Positions 9,978 through 21,768 of a stretch of DNA of 64,000 bases are shown here, piece after piece. The DNA is from Cloeon dipterum. Taxonomy: Eukaryota > Arthropoda > Insecta > Ephemeroptera > Baetidae. A program made the translations under genes and the position numbers. The notes under the pieces are model-generated. The model worked only from the letters and a program-made list of their open reading frames with translations. It ran no database searches and was not told where the DNA came from. Where the stretch lies: NCBI RefSeq assembly GCF_949628265.1, contig NC_088787.1, positions 31,670,844-31,734,843 on the forward strand, in the 5' to 3' direction. Position 1 is the stretch's first letter. Each line of letters starts with the position of its first letter.

Positions 9978-12900
9978 CTATGCGTCAGCTTCCGATTTTT
10001 CTTCTCCAACCTCGCCAGCCAGAGCCTTGCCTGCCTTCTTCTTCTTTTTCTTGGCAGCTTTAGGGTTAGCTGATTGATTGAGGAGACTCTGCAAAGCGAA
10101 TATTCGGGCAATTAGTCAAGGAAAGAGCAAAAGCAAAATGGTTAATCTTAGAGGTCACAGCCAGCCACTGGCGAAAAATTAAAAAGTGCAGAAGAAAAAA
10201 AGCCATGCGGCCCTTCGGGTCGTTAAGCAAAATCAATCTTCACTTTTTAAATATTGTCAGCCGCGCCAGCCGCCAGTGAAAGTGGCCTGCTGCAAAGAAA
10301 TTTGGCCAAGCCAGTCACGCCAGCCGCCGCCTTAAATCTCGCAGTTGAGATCTCTAGTTTAACTTCACTGTCAGCGTCTATTTTGGCAAAAAGTGATCGG
10401 ACATGTGGATACATGTCCCACTTTTGCAGCTTAAGTCGCTTTTTTGCTTTTCACCCGATTGCAACACCCGCGCCGTCAACACCGCAGACAAGGCAAGCCG
10501 AGTCTTGGCTGGGCGGGGCACGTTTATAAGGGTGTTTCGCTCTTAAGGGAGAAATCGATTAATTTTATTCACCTTGATCTCCTCGTCTTCCACAGTAAGC
10601 TCAGAGTGGTAAAATTCGGGCTCAAAATTGTAGCCAGTAATGCGGTGAGGTCCATTGGGCATGAGGAGGACAGTAAACTTAAAATGAGCCACTAACTCGT
10701 CTGTGAACAAAATTTGAATCATCAGTGACAAAGAAAGAGAGAGAATGATTAACTAAAATTGCAAAGTAAAATCAGATGGTAGTGCATGTGAAGTGGTATT
10801 TTTCATTTCTGTCTCAATAAGATGTTCAATCATCATTTAAACTCGAGAAAACGAATTCAATTGAATTCGGACACTCACTTGGCTTCTCATAGAGAACCTG
10901 GAAGGCGTCAATCAACTTGTGGTTGAGGCACTCGACAACGCCCATTCGTGCTTTGCCTTCTTCTGGCAGCAGCCGGATATTGAACGGCATCGTACCATAC
11001 TTGTTGGAAATCTCGGCGTAGAACATGCGCGACGCCTTCAGCTTCAGCTGGTACGTCTCCTCCGTCTTCTTGAAGATCGACACTCTGGCGTCCCCTTCAC
11101 GACCCTAAACACGCAAATTTAGCGTGAAAAATTCTCCCTCGACATTAACAAAAAATGCAAACTATTTTTAATAATTTAAAATTAATTTTCCCTTAAAAAA
11201 TTAGCCGGCTAAATTGGCATTAATTAGGAAATAACAAAATAAAGAATTTAAGTAAAAAATCTAACTAGAAAAAAACTGTTTTGGCCAGAAATTCCAAACA
11301 ATTTTAAAAATTGTCTGGTCAAAATTAAATGTTCAATGCGTCAGACACGCGGCAAATCGATATGAGCGCCAAAGCGGTTAGTGGAAATGATTATTGATTT
11401 ATTCAACGTATCCGTCGGTTTGATTGAATAAAGAAAACATGTATCGTACGATTCCATCTCCGGTGCTGATGAGCACGTCCATGGCATAGACCTCGTTGGG
11501 CCCGATTTCGAACTTTTCGTGTTCCTTTTTCTGGGCGTCACTCGGATTCTGGATAATCGTCTTTTCGCCATCAATTTTGAACTGTTTAAGCTGATGGCTG
11601 AGCATGCCTTCGATCGGCTTGCACTTGTACGACTCCACCACCTTCTGCACAGCATCTGTTATCGTGTAAGTCTGCAACAATCGGAAGAAACTTATAAAAT
11701 TTCATTAATTTTCTTATTTACTAAGGAGAAATAATTTGCTCTGCAATCATTTGGTAGTGCATGTTGTAATTTTCACGGGGAATCAATTTGCGATTCAGTT
11801 TTTTAATCATTTTAGAACAAGTCAGCAGATGAGCTATTTGGGAGCTGGAAGACGCACCTCATTTCCAGGTTTAAGAAGCCGAAGGGCGGCTTGGGAGGCA
11901 AGGTGCGCTGCCATCATCACATCGGCCTTCCTGCCGGTCACCTTTTTCTCCAGGCTGGCGCCCACAACCAACGAATGGGCCACCACAGCAATAAATCCAT
12001 CCACATGGGCACCCATGTCACTGAAAATGGCAGTTATTTAATTACTTGACTCTTGATGAGGCATATTAATAATATATTTCAATTCAAGTGTTTGCTCTCT
12101 TTCTGGCGGATGTGCTGGGACATGACAGAGAGAGGTCTCACACCCACGGCGAAAGAGAAGCAATTTGATTTTCTTCCAAGTGCACAGCCCATGCTGTCAC
12201 CACCCCAAGCAAGGCAAGCCAAGTTGGAGCTAAGCAGGGCACGAGAGTGCTGGAAGGGGCGGTGCAAGACTTAAGTATCGTTAAAATTATTACATTTTGA
12301 CCAAGTCCTCGTCCTTCAAAATGAGGTCGGCATCGTTGGCCACTGGAGAGAAGTGGCAAATGCAGTTATTAACGGATATGCAGGTAGGGAAGGCGATTCC
12401 CTTTTTGAGCTCTTTCTCTTTTTTAAATACTTTGCTGGTTTCGTCTAAAATTTGTTGGTCGCCCCACTCGCACAGAGTTCTCACAGATGCACCCACCACG
12501 CACTTCTCCACCACTTGTTTCAAGATTCCTGCGCAAACAAATTCAATTAGTTAGTAAGCTTACGAGATTTATCTCATAAATTGGCCCATTTCGGCAGCAT
12601 GTACGAACAATACTTTCGAAATTGCCGAGAGCAAAAGTTGGCCGAGTAAGCCACTTCTCCCGACGAAACCACCCCAATTTGATGCATCAACGTGCAAAGT
12701 ACCTTTAGAGCGAGTACAAAGCCGGCTAGGGCACTAATTACACGAGTATTAGCAAAAATGCTCAAGTGCAAGACCCACATGGGTCGCCGGCCATGCCACC
12801 GTGCCCGCCATATGGCCATAGGCGGCGTCGTGGCAATTTTCGATTCTCTGAAGGGCCCGCGTTTCGGCACGCAAGTACACGATTATCGGCTCAAATTAAA

Positions 12901-13003
12901 GCTCGTAAATTCACTTACGATTGACAATATCGCCAGCCATTTTATACTTGGTGACGACCAAGTCCTCGGCGATTGTTTTCTCGCCCTCATCTTTATCCGC
13001 CAT
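9978..13003 (-). CDS. Pa2g4: Proliferation-associated protein 2G4 (Ebp1)
   Basis: Seven exons (13003..12919, 12528..12294, 12020..11858, 11671..11450, 11104..10879, 10700..10573, 10088..9978) give 389 residues, close to the usual length (~390). The sequence begins [20 protein letters not shown] and contains [52 protein letters not shown] and [14 protein letters not shown]. It ends in a Lys-rich tail ([12 protein letters not shown]). The family has the methionine-aminopeptidase fold without the metal-binding catalytic set and binds rRNA, ribosomes and double-stranded RNA. It regulates growth and translation in nucleolus and cytoplasm. The exon 4 donor (ATC|GTACGA) was chosen because it joins STGDGI to [13 protein letters not shown] in frame. 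The first exon ATG is well placed for the family N-terminus. Confidence 0.96.
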
Positions 13004-14135
13004 TCTTGCAACTCAAACTTTAACCAAATTGTCACGTGATCGGTGATCGAGACGCTCTCGCGCGGGAAAAAGCAAGGGGGAGTGGCCGCATTTGAAAATT
13101 TGTGGCAAGAAGCAAAGCAGACGTGGATTCTGTGTTAATGTATCTAAAATTGAAATGATTTTTTTTAAGAAGCCGAATAATTTAACGGTTTCAGTATGAA
13201 TTTTGTCTCATTGAGGCGCAATGATTAGAATTCTCTAACCATGCTCAAATTCACCAGAAGATGGCGCCAAAGGTTTCTTCCAATGCATTCTGAAGATAAT
13301 TTCTTTTCATCCAATTGTCGTTGAAATGTCAGCTTTTTTAATTATTATCATTTTATTTTACAATGTATGGAAAAAATACAGGCTTCGCCTGGTTGCACAT
13401 CTCGCCAGTTCCTATGAGAATCGAGAATCCCATATAAAAGTTGGGGTGGCGAACATTGAAAGTCGCGGCAGTGTAATTTTTCAAAAATTAATAAAGAAAA
13501 AAATTGGGTTAGAGGAGAGAAACAAAGCTATTTTCTGCAGATGTTTTTATTCCAATGACTTTTTTGTGTGTTAAATCTGATTTTTGCTTGAATATCAACT
13601 GAGTTAACGCATTTTTGGTCACTAGAGGAGGAACATTAATAAGATTAGCATAGAATTAGATCAGTTACGGATACTCGAGACGAGTATACTAGACGGGAAA
13701 ATGTTTTGAAAAGCAGTGCAGCAGTAAATGTACCATGCTCTATCGCGTTATAGCTACAGAAGAGAGGCCAGGATCTGATTTTTTTCTGGATGGTAACTAG
13801 AGGATTCGGTCTACAATGGGTTCGCTATAGCTGCACATCCGTCTTTTTAGGCGATCCACGTCTCAAATTACTGCTTTTGAAATAACAATAACAAAGTGAG
13901 GCGTGTTTGAAGATGCTGTACAACTCATATTATACAATAATTGACACACCGTTTATTGATGTGGAGCAATAAATTAATAAAAAATAATTTTCTCGCTCGA
14001 GATGCGAGTAAAAATATCAACCGATATTGCACAGAAACGGCTGACTGGAAAGGCATCCAAGTTTATCCCAATCATTCATAAATTACTATGTGTGAGAGAT
14101 GCTTTATCTTTATCAATTCAATTCAGCTGCGGCGA
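13004..14135. other. Spacer between Pa2g4 and the dynein chain gene
   Basis: No exon supported. Holds a CTCF-like motif (CACCAGAAGATGGCGCCA, 13252-13269) near the Pa2g4 promoter and a minus-strand AATAAA at 13952-13957 suitable for ending the dynein gene. Confidence 0.4.
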
Positions 14136-17100
14136 TCATCTTATCGGGTTGGGGCTCGAGGAGAGGGAGGACGCCAGGCTGCTCAGTCCGCTGCCTTGGC
14201 CAGCACTCATCGTAACTTTGTCTACCTCCTCTTCTACTTGGTTAAACTTGAGCTCTTGCAGTGTGTTGGCGAATTTGCTCCACTCGTCTGCTCTCGGCGT
14301 GGCCAGTTGCTGCGAGTCAAAATTAAATTAAGCATTTTCGTCATTATTTAATAAATAAATAGATACCTCGCCAACGTCGTAAACCCAGATTTTGCCGTGA
14401 TCGTCGCCGACCGTCACATGCTGGCCAGACTGAGTCCACGAAACCTTGTTCAAAGCAGGAGCACCATCGACAATGACGCTGGCCATAGGCGCCTCTGTCT
14501 CTTGGTTCAGATTCCAGAGGTCCAGCTTGCCAGAGCCGTCCACGGCCGCGAACAGGGCTGGGTGAGTTGGCGACCACGCCACGTCGTACACGTAGTCGCC
14601 ATTGTCCTCCAACGAATACAGCGGCTTGTTTTCCTATTTCAAACAAATTTATTGAAGAACCGACCGAGGTAAAAAACGAATGAGACCTTTAAGCTCCACA
14701 GCTTGATGGTCCAGTCGAAAGAGGAGGAGAGGAAAAGGTGGGAGAAGTCGATGGGTCCGGCCACATTGTGGGTGTGGATGCCGGTCACTGGTCCCTGGTG
14801 CCCCTCGTAAGTTTCTATCACACCTGCTCGAGACCCGTGTCTACAAGCTGCAAACGAAAGAACATGAGTGAAAAATGCGGGCGGCAAAAGGACAAGAAGA
14901 TATACCTGTACAAATGGCACCTTCTTCACAGCCAACCACGAAATTGTTGACGTCGTTGTTGGGGAAGGCGAGGCTCTTGATGGCCATGGCCTTGCCTTGT
15001 TTGTTTTGCAGCTCCATGGTCTCCTGCGGCGCGGACAGATTGTCCAGGCTCCAAGAGCAGAGCCGGCCGTCGGTCGAGATGGAGATGAGGTTGTGTGCAT
15101 TCGGCGTGCCGACCACGTTCAGACAGTAGACGGGGTGCGTGTGCGCCGCCGCAGACAGCGGCGTCCTCTGGATCGGCGTCCGTTTGTGCACTCGGTTGTC
15201 CCACAACACGATTTGGCCAGAGTACGTGCCTCCGAGGATCAGGTTTGGGTGAAAGCGGGCGAAAATCGACGACATCACCGGCGACTGACAGTGGAAAATG
15301 TATTCGGGCGTGGTCTTCTTGAATTTGGTGTTCCACACCAGGCAGACGCCGTCGGGGTCGTGCGGGCTGTCTTCGTTGATGTGGTAACTGGCCAGCAGCA
15401 GCTCAGGGTAGTGCGGCGACCAGTCCAGAGAGGTCACGCACCGGCTCTTGGACCAGCGCTCGTCCACGAACACGCGATTCAGCGAAAGCCGGGCCCGAGA
15501 TTTCTCGTCACTTCCCTCGTCGCCGTCCAGGAGCCCGGTGTAGTCGATGCAGACGTCCACCTGCTCTGACAGAGCTCTCTCCATGATTCTCCCAGCGTTG
15601 TCGATGAAGCGTCGGAAGTCCTCGGAAAGAATTATCATTTGCTTCTGCTCCTCGCTCAGTTCCTTGACTGGCGAATTTAAAAAATTAATAATAATTACAT
15701 TAAAAAATGCAACTACTCACTTTCTTTCTCGTGCTCGTGTTTGGCAGCCTCGGTTTCGACGGCCGTGATGGCCGGCTGCACCTCCTTGACCTGCGGAAGG
15801 CCGTGCGGCAAGATTCCAGGGGGCAGTTTGCTCTGGAAGAGGCCGCCCCCGTCCAGGTGCGGCGGCAGCGAGTGGTCCTCGTCCTCGGCTTGGTCGAAAG
15901 TCAAAACTGTGGTGAATAAGCTGGCCCCGTGACAAGAGGGTCCCACACACATGCACCATCCACGCACCCACCCCCCAAAATCCACAAACTAAAGAAAGGG
16001 CCTACTGCTAGAGAGGACGCATGCAAACTCAAATAAAGATAATCGCTCAAATTATAACGCAACGTTTCCAACTTAAATTAAAGACACACTCAGTGTAGAC
16101 TGTACTTAACTAGCATGCAAACTCGATGAAGTAAAAAGCATGGAACTCAAGAGTAATATATATAATTTTCATAATTTACCTAAGAGAAAGTAATATCGGT
16201 AATAATTATAGTAATCTACAAAATAAGAACAAATTGTCATTTAATTTGCACTTGTTCGCTTGCGCGCAAATGTAAAGTAAATAATAAATATCTGAAAATG
16301 GTGCTTTCTTTGCTCTGGACATAGAGTGGAAACCTACCTGTGAATTCATCCTCCCACTCTAAAGCTGGGTTTAGATTGTATTCGTCTGCGGCAGCATGGG
16401 AAAGAGATAGAAAGAGTCTTAACTTCAATTTTTTATCTTTATATTCATTAATTACTATTTACATTTTCAAATTAACAAATTTAGTTTAGCAAACCACCAA
16501 AATTTGTTGCAGTTTAAGCATTTTCAGAGGAGCTGACAAGGGAAGCGCACCTAAATATCCAAATAATCATGTTTCTTTCCTCCAAGACAAAGTCCCCGTT
16601 TTTAGCAGTCAAAAAGCGATCTATTTTCGCTTGGCGGAGGCCGCGCATGTTCCGATTGGCCAATCAGAACCTCAGCGGTCCTACGCCGTGCGCAAATAGA
16701 TCCCTTTTCCAAAGCACGGCGGGGAATTCGCCATAAAAAGAAGAAAACTAATATCTCTGCTTGAAAGAATTGTCCAATTCAGCTCCCAGTGCATCACAAA
16801 TTTAGGCGTTTCGCTCCAAGCAAGTTAGTATTGAAGAAAATGCAACGCAAAGCGCATGATCATGACAACTAACCACAGCTGCTGCTAAATGAACGATTTA
16901 ATTCCATGCTCGGCATGCTTCGAATTCGAAAAAAAATAGAGTGCTACATGTGCGATACTGAACACAATTAAAGCTCCGTCACTACTAACTCCCTTTTTCC
17001 AAATGAAAACAGGTAAAACGTCAGCCATGCTCCAAGAACGTGGACTCCGAGGGATGGGTGATGGTAATTCGTGCGGTATTGGCAAAAATGAATCCGAGGT

Positions 17101-20100
17101 TAATAGTGTCAAAACCAAAAACCAGAACAAATCAAGAGAGAAAAAATAACACAATACCTCACATGAGATAAAAATTAACAAAAGCGCAACAGAAAGATTT
17201 AACGTCGAAGAAGAAATTAAAATTATGGAATGTGCGTTAATGTTACCACTTGAGCGACTATCTTATAGTTTCTTAGAAATCAAGGGAATTTCCGAAATAT
17301 TTTTAATAATTAAATAAAGAATCGTGTGAAAAAGAGGACCAAAATCAGGACACACTGATCGGTTTCGGAGGCAAAGAAAGTTGAAAATAAAAGTAATGCG
17401 AATTCCCAACTTACCGTAATAGTCGAATGCATGAGCTGAGGGAGGGGGAAATGGAAAAAAGAGAGCGTTTTACTAAAGTGTATCACAATCATCAAGTCAA
17501 GTTGTTCAGAGATTGACTAACTAAATAGCACGTGTCAGAGGAGACAAATAAATAGAACCATAGAGTGTTTGATCCAAATTAATCTCAAATAAAGGCTACA
17601 TGCTTACAACACTGAAAATGCTCGAAAAAAATAAATAAACAAACAAACATAATAAGAGTTTGTAAAATTATTGACTGTTGTTTTTTGACAGAACTCACAT
17701 ATACGGCTGCAGCTTACATCTAAGGTAGAACCTAAAGAATAAAAAAGAAACAAAGTTGGTCTCTAGAGAATATAATTATGTATAAATTTAATCTGCCACT
17801 AGACTAGGTACAAAAACTAAGGAAAGGTGCAGCAAGAACACTACTACAGTTCTTTTGAAACCCTTCCCAAGGACTGCCCGCCGGTGAAACGAAGCAAATT
17901 CTTGAAATTCCGTGAGTGAAAGTATATGGCTCGCTTCTTTCCTACTAATGAAAACCCTCGACTCCTAACTATCGGTGAGTGAGTCATGAAAAGTGCGGAA
18001 ATAATGAACTAATTTAGTGAGATTGAGATTACTAACCTTTGCGAGGCCTCCACCAATCTTCAAAGTATCCTTTGAGGGAAGAAGAGGAAGAACATGGGGA
18101 GAGGGATCCTTTTATTTAGTAGGCATAAACATTTGAAAAACACAGGCGACAATTGTCAGCACTAGCGCTAACCTACACTCACAATTCTGCTAAATGGGTT
18201 CTTTCTCTCTTTCTCGTGACTCCATAAACTTTAATAATAAAATGAGAGAATGATTTTGTCATGAATCCATGCACAATTTCCAAAGTTGGCATGATTAAAA
18301 TTGCATGTGAGGCATTTTGTGTTATTATTAAAAAGAGAGGACAGGCCAATTGAAGAAACTTGCAATGTCCGAATGTGCGAACCAGCCAGAAGAAAATAAG
18401 GAGGAAAGGTGAGAAATGAGAAAGGTCTAAAAACTGCAACCAAGCAAAATCATCAGAAGATCATAATATATATGTGGTTCAAAAAACAACAAATCAATGG
18501 ATTTTACAAAACATAAAATAACCAAGGATGGGAGAGAACAAACACTGAAATTAATAATGGAAAACTAAAAAGCTGGAAGCACTGACGCATCCAATTACAA
18601 GAAACACCTCAGTGCTATGGATTTATTTTAATTGCAACCCCTAGACTCTGTAATTTAGGTGCTCACCGTCTCGCTCGGGGCCCGTGCCGGCCGTTTGTGT
18701 TTGTTTGCTATAGACTACCAGTTCAGAGGGTGGGATGTTGGTCAGCTGCACAGGAACCACACTCAGCTGAGTCAGCTTGTTCTTCCTGCGAGACGAGGGA
18801 TCAGAAAGCGAGTTCAATAAAACACCATTGCTTGCGGTTACTTTGCTGCCTTGAGCTGAGCGGCCGTGAGCGCCGCGTTCGGCTGGATGCTGTTTTCGGG
18901 CGTGGTGCCCGCGTGGCCGTTGTCCGGCAGGGAAGAGAGGCTGGACAGAGAGGACAGCACGTCCGACACGGGGGCCACGCCAAGCGAGCTGAGCATGTCG
19001 TCCACCTCCTTGCGCTGGTCCATGCTGCCCGCGCCCTGCGACGCCACCCTAAGAGTCGCATCTTCTAGCTGAGGGCAAAAAAAGTCACAATTTTGCTCAC
19101 AGGCCATATTTACAAAGCAGACTGTGTGTTTCATCTTTACTTCCAATTTAATTTTAAAATTAAATTCCGGGGAATACATCGATTTGTCCAGTTAAATTTG
19201 AAACTGATTTAAAAAAAAAAAAAATCCCAAACGGTTCATTATTTTTGGAAGCTTATAAAGTTTTTACACGTGCTCTAACTGACAATGAGTGATAAAATAC
19301 CAATTCATTATACGGAATACAGAAAGAACTCTAAAAGGTCACCAAACGCCTTTTTCCTCCCACAAGAAGCCTGTTGTAGGTAAATCGCTTACAATTCTGC
19401 TAATGATGAGCGAAATACTGATTATTTGGTGCCTCCTACCAGCCAAAGAGATGGTCTCTTTGATTTAAAACTCGCAGAAACACATTTAAGTTGAATTAAG
19501 CCAATTTAACTGCGAATGAAGAGATCCGACAGAAGCAGAAATTCTTCGCTTAAAAAATCCTCGACGCTGATTGGCTGACGCAACGCGCATGTCCGCAGTT
19601 GCTGCGCAATTCGTAACACATACCGTAATCTGTTGCCAGGTGACCGCGGGTGCTGCCAATCAGCGTCGAGAATTTTTCGAGCCAAAAATTTAACAACTTA
19701 AAATGTGTTTCTGCGATTTTAAATCGTTGGACTATCTCTTTAGCTTTTCGCTGCAAGAAGACATCCACCAATTGGTATTTAGCTCATCAAAAGCAGGATG
19801 GTCCCTCTTGAAGGTATAATAATAATTATTATGAATTAAAATAGACAACTTAAATAATGCCATCACTTAATTTTTTAAACAGCGATTGTCACATACATAT
19901 TTATTGTAAAAAATATTTTTTTTAGTTTAGCGGTAAAATTCCGTCAAAAACACGGCAATAAACAACACAACAAGAGATAATAAAACGTTTCAGGTTGAAA
20001 AAACATTATTAGAAACATCTGCGCAGCGCCGGCTGGACCGAAGTGACTCGACTTTATTGCGAATTCCTCCGTGCATCGCTGCGTAGGGGTCCAAATTACA

Positions 20101-21768
20101 CGAATTTGTGACAATCATGAATCAGAGCGAGTGCCGCTTCCGTGCGATCGACCGGCTCAGCAGCCGGGTGGGCGAGTCAACGAACGCAAAAAGCCAGGAA
20201 TTCGCGTACATTGCGATGCAACGAGCGTGACACTGTTTTTCGCGTTTCGGCCGCCGACAAACCTCTTTGGCCGCCCGCTGGCTCTCCTGGCTCGCTCTTC
20301 GCCGCCGCAGCTCGAGCAACTTGGCCTGCTTCCTGGCCTTTTCGGCCTTCCACTTGTCGCTGGAGAACATGGCACACGCACCATGTGACCAACCAGCAGC
20401 TGCACTGGCACTCGAACCAGGAGCCGACTGCAGCGCTTCAGGTGCCCAAGGTCATGAACGTCGCTTTCGCGCACCAATTTTTTACTATCCCTCGTGAAAT
20501 ATTATTTTTTTCTCCCTCAAAGTTTCACGCACTGCCGGCCGCGAGAAGAATTATTATTGCATCTTAATTACAGGCTTTGGAATATAAATTGCGCCGATTT
20601 GTTCCAAGTGCAGAGAGAATTTTAATTTAACGCAAGCTGGAGGGAAAATTTGATTTGCAAATGAACTTTCTGATAATTTGTGGCGTTTCATGTCTGATTA
20701 AATTTAAAAATTTGAAATGGTTCAAATGGCTGCGAATTAATTGAATAAAATAATTTAGGACCTGTAAGAAGCGATTAATTTTTAAAAGATGACGCTGTAG
20801 CTTTCGTGTATGCATATAAAAATAAATAATTACTTCATTCCGCGTGCAGAAGGCACGCAAGGCAGCTCTTTCGTAAAGCAATCCCTTTACGGCAGTGGAA
20901 ACAAAAAAGGATTGGCCGGATGAAGGATGAAGTGCCATTTATGCGACCCTTTGACAAAAGTTAATGCCTTCTCGACGTGAAAATTCAAGTTGCTCTTGCA
21001 TGAAAGGAGACGCCCAGGTTGGCAGAAGATGCGAAACCGGGCCAGGAGCCTTCTCAGGTTTCGCAAGCAGCTTTATAGTTAAAAAGCCCCTAAAGTGCAA
21101 AAATTTATACACTCTAATAAGCAAATTTTTTTAAATCGGTGGTGTATTTTTGTAGCTTGAAAGCGAGCGAATTTAAAGGCAAAAAAGTTTTTAAGAGGCC
21201 GCAGCGAATATGAGGTAGGTTAGTACTTACATTGGCTTGCATTTTCCGAAACCACTGTAATGATGAACCCTGACAAGAATTAAAAATTCTATTTTAGTCT
21301 GAGCGGCCGCACTTCTTGCATTATTGCACGTCACACTGATAAAATAAAATTATGCTCACAGTCAGACAAGAGACAGGGTGCAGTTTATCGACGTTTCGAC
21401 GAGAGGCAGTAGGCAGTTATATGTACATAGGCGGCACAAATTGCACACAAACCCACACGTACAAAGAGTGCGCTTAATTGCATTCGTCTCGCGGGGGTGA
21501 GTGACATTTCTGTCTTTCTTTCGCCGACCGGCATGCGCGCGGTAATTAAATAAATACCATTTAAATTTGTCGGCAAAAAATTGCGTGTGTAGGTGTGCAG
21601 GGTAGGAGGACCCTGGCAAAGGGCCCTCGGAAGGGCGATTGCAAGCGAGGCAGCCAATCGGTGGTTTACCTCTTTCTGCTCCTTCTCGCGCCTCCGCCGC
21701 TCCTTTTCCTCGCGGATGGCCTGCAGTTTGGCCTTCTTCCTCTCCAATTCCGCCTTGCGATCCGCCAT
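14136..21768 (-). CDS. sw: Cytoplasmic dynein 1 intermediate chain (short wing)
   Basis: Constitutive exons: 21768..21670, 19068..18842, 18785..18667, 15906..15721, 15667..14906, 14847..14687, 14633..14367, 14309..14136, plus in-frame mini-exons listed separately. The full form with the three phase-1 cassettes is about 698 residues. The N-terminus ([20 protein letters not shown]) is the charged helix that binds dynactin p150 and NudE. Then [18 protein letters not shown], a light-chain-8 type motif (SKQTQT), [14 protein letters not shown], and a WD-repeat propeller with [79 protein letters not shown] and [12 protein letters not shown]. It links cargo adaptors and light chains to the dynein heavy chain. 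AATAAA follows at 13952-13957. Confidence 0.96.
16338..16385 (-). CDS. sw: Dynein intermediate chain cassette exon (48 nt)
   Basis: Phase 1 to phase 1, 48 bases, bounded by GCCGCAG and CAG|GTAGG. Encodes [16 protein letters not shown], matching the variable region known from insect short wing isoforms. Can be included or skipped without changing frame. Confidence 0.85.
17415..17435 (-). CDS. sw: Dynein intermediate chain micro-exon (21 nt)
   Basis: 21 bases, phase 1 to phase 1, with acceptor CTCCCTCAG and donor ACG|GTAAGT. Encodes AHAFDYY plus a split codon; joins naturally to DEYNLNP of the 16338-16385 cassette. Confidence 0.8.
18037..18069 (-). CDS. sw: Dynein intermediate chain micro-exon (33 nt)
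   Basis: 33 bases, phase 1 to phase 1, with acceptor CCTCAAAG and donor AAAG|GTTAGT. Encodes [10 protein letters not shown] flanked by split codons. This fits directly before AHAFDYY, giving the continuous variable segment of insect short wing. Confidence 0.82.
19441..19748. repeat. Foldback element in a dynein-chain intron
   Basis: Arms: CTCGCAGAAACACATTTAAG (from about 19471) faces CTTAAAATGTGTTTCTGCGA (to about 19717), with outer CCAAAGAGAT facing ATCTCTTTAG. A nested inner pair CTCGACGCTGATTGG / CCAATCAGCGTCGAG also faces inward. About 300 bases, non-coding, MITE-like. Confidence 0.75.
20263..20370 (-). CDS. sw: Alternative first exon of the dynein intermediate chain
   Basis: Starts with ATG at 20370 and runs 36 codons ([20 protein letters not shown], then an Arg/Gln/Glu-rich helix ending QRAAKE) to a phase-0 donor AAAGAG|GTTTGT. 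That is the same phase, and nearly the same closing sequence (KE), as the main first exon (21670-21768, ending EQKE). It lies between that exon and shared exon 2. No acceptor precedes the ATG, so a separate promoter is implied. It would swap one charged coiled-coil N-terminus for another. Inference from composition and phase; no transcript seen. Confidence 0.6.
21231..21254 (-). CDS. sw: Candidate 24-nt micro-exon in the dynein chain
   Basis: 24 bases between acceptor CATTACAG and strong donor AAT|GTAAGT, phase 0 to phase 0. Encodes WFRKMQAN between EQKE of exon 1 and LEDATLRV of exon 2. Both neighbouring junctions are phase 0, so it can be included or skipped. Confidence 0.5.

Noticed and set aside
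14868-15569. 233-residue open frame on the plus strand
   Set aside because: Antisense to the WD-repeat exon of the dynein chain; GC-rich coding DNA gives long shadow frames.
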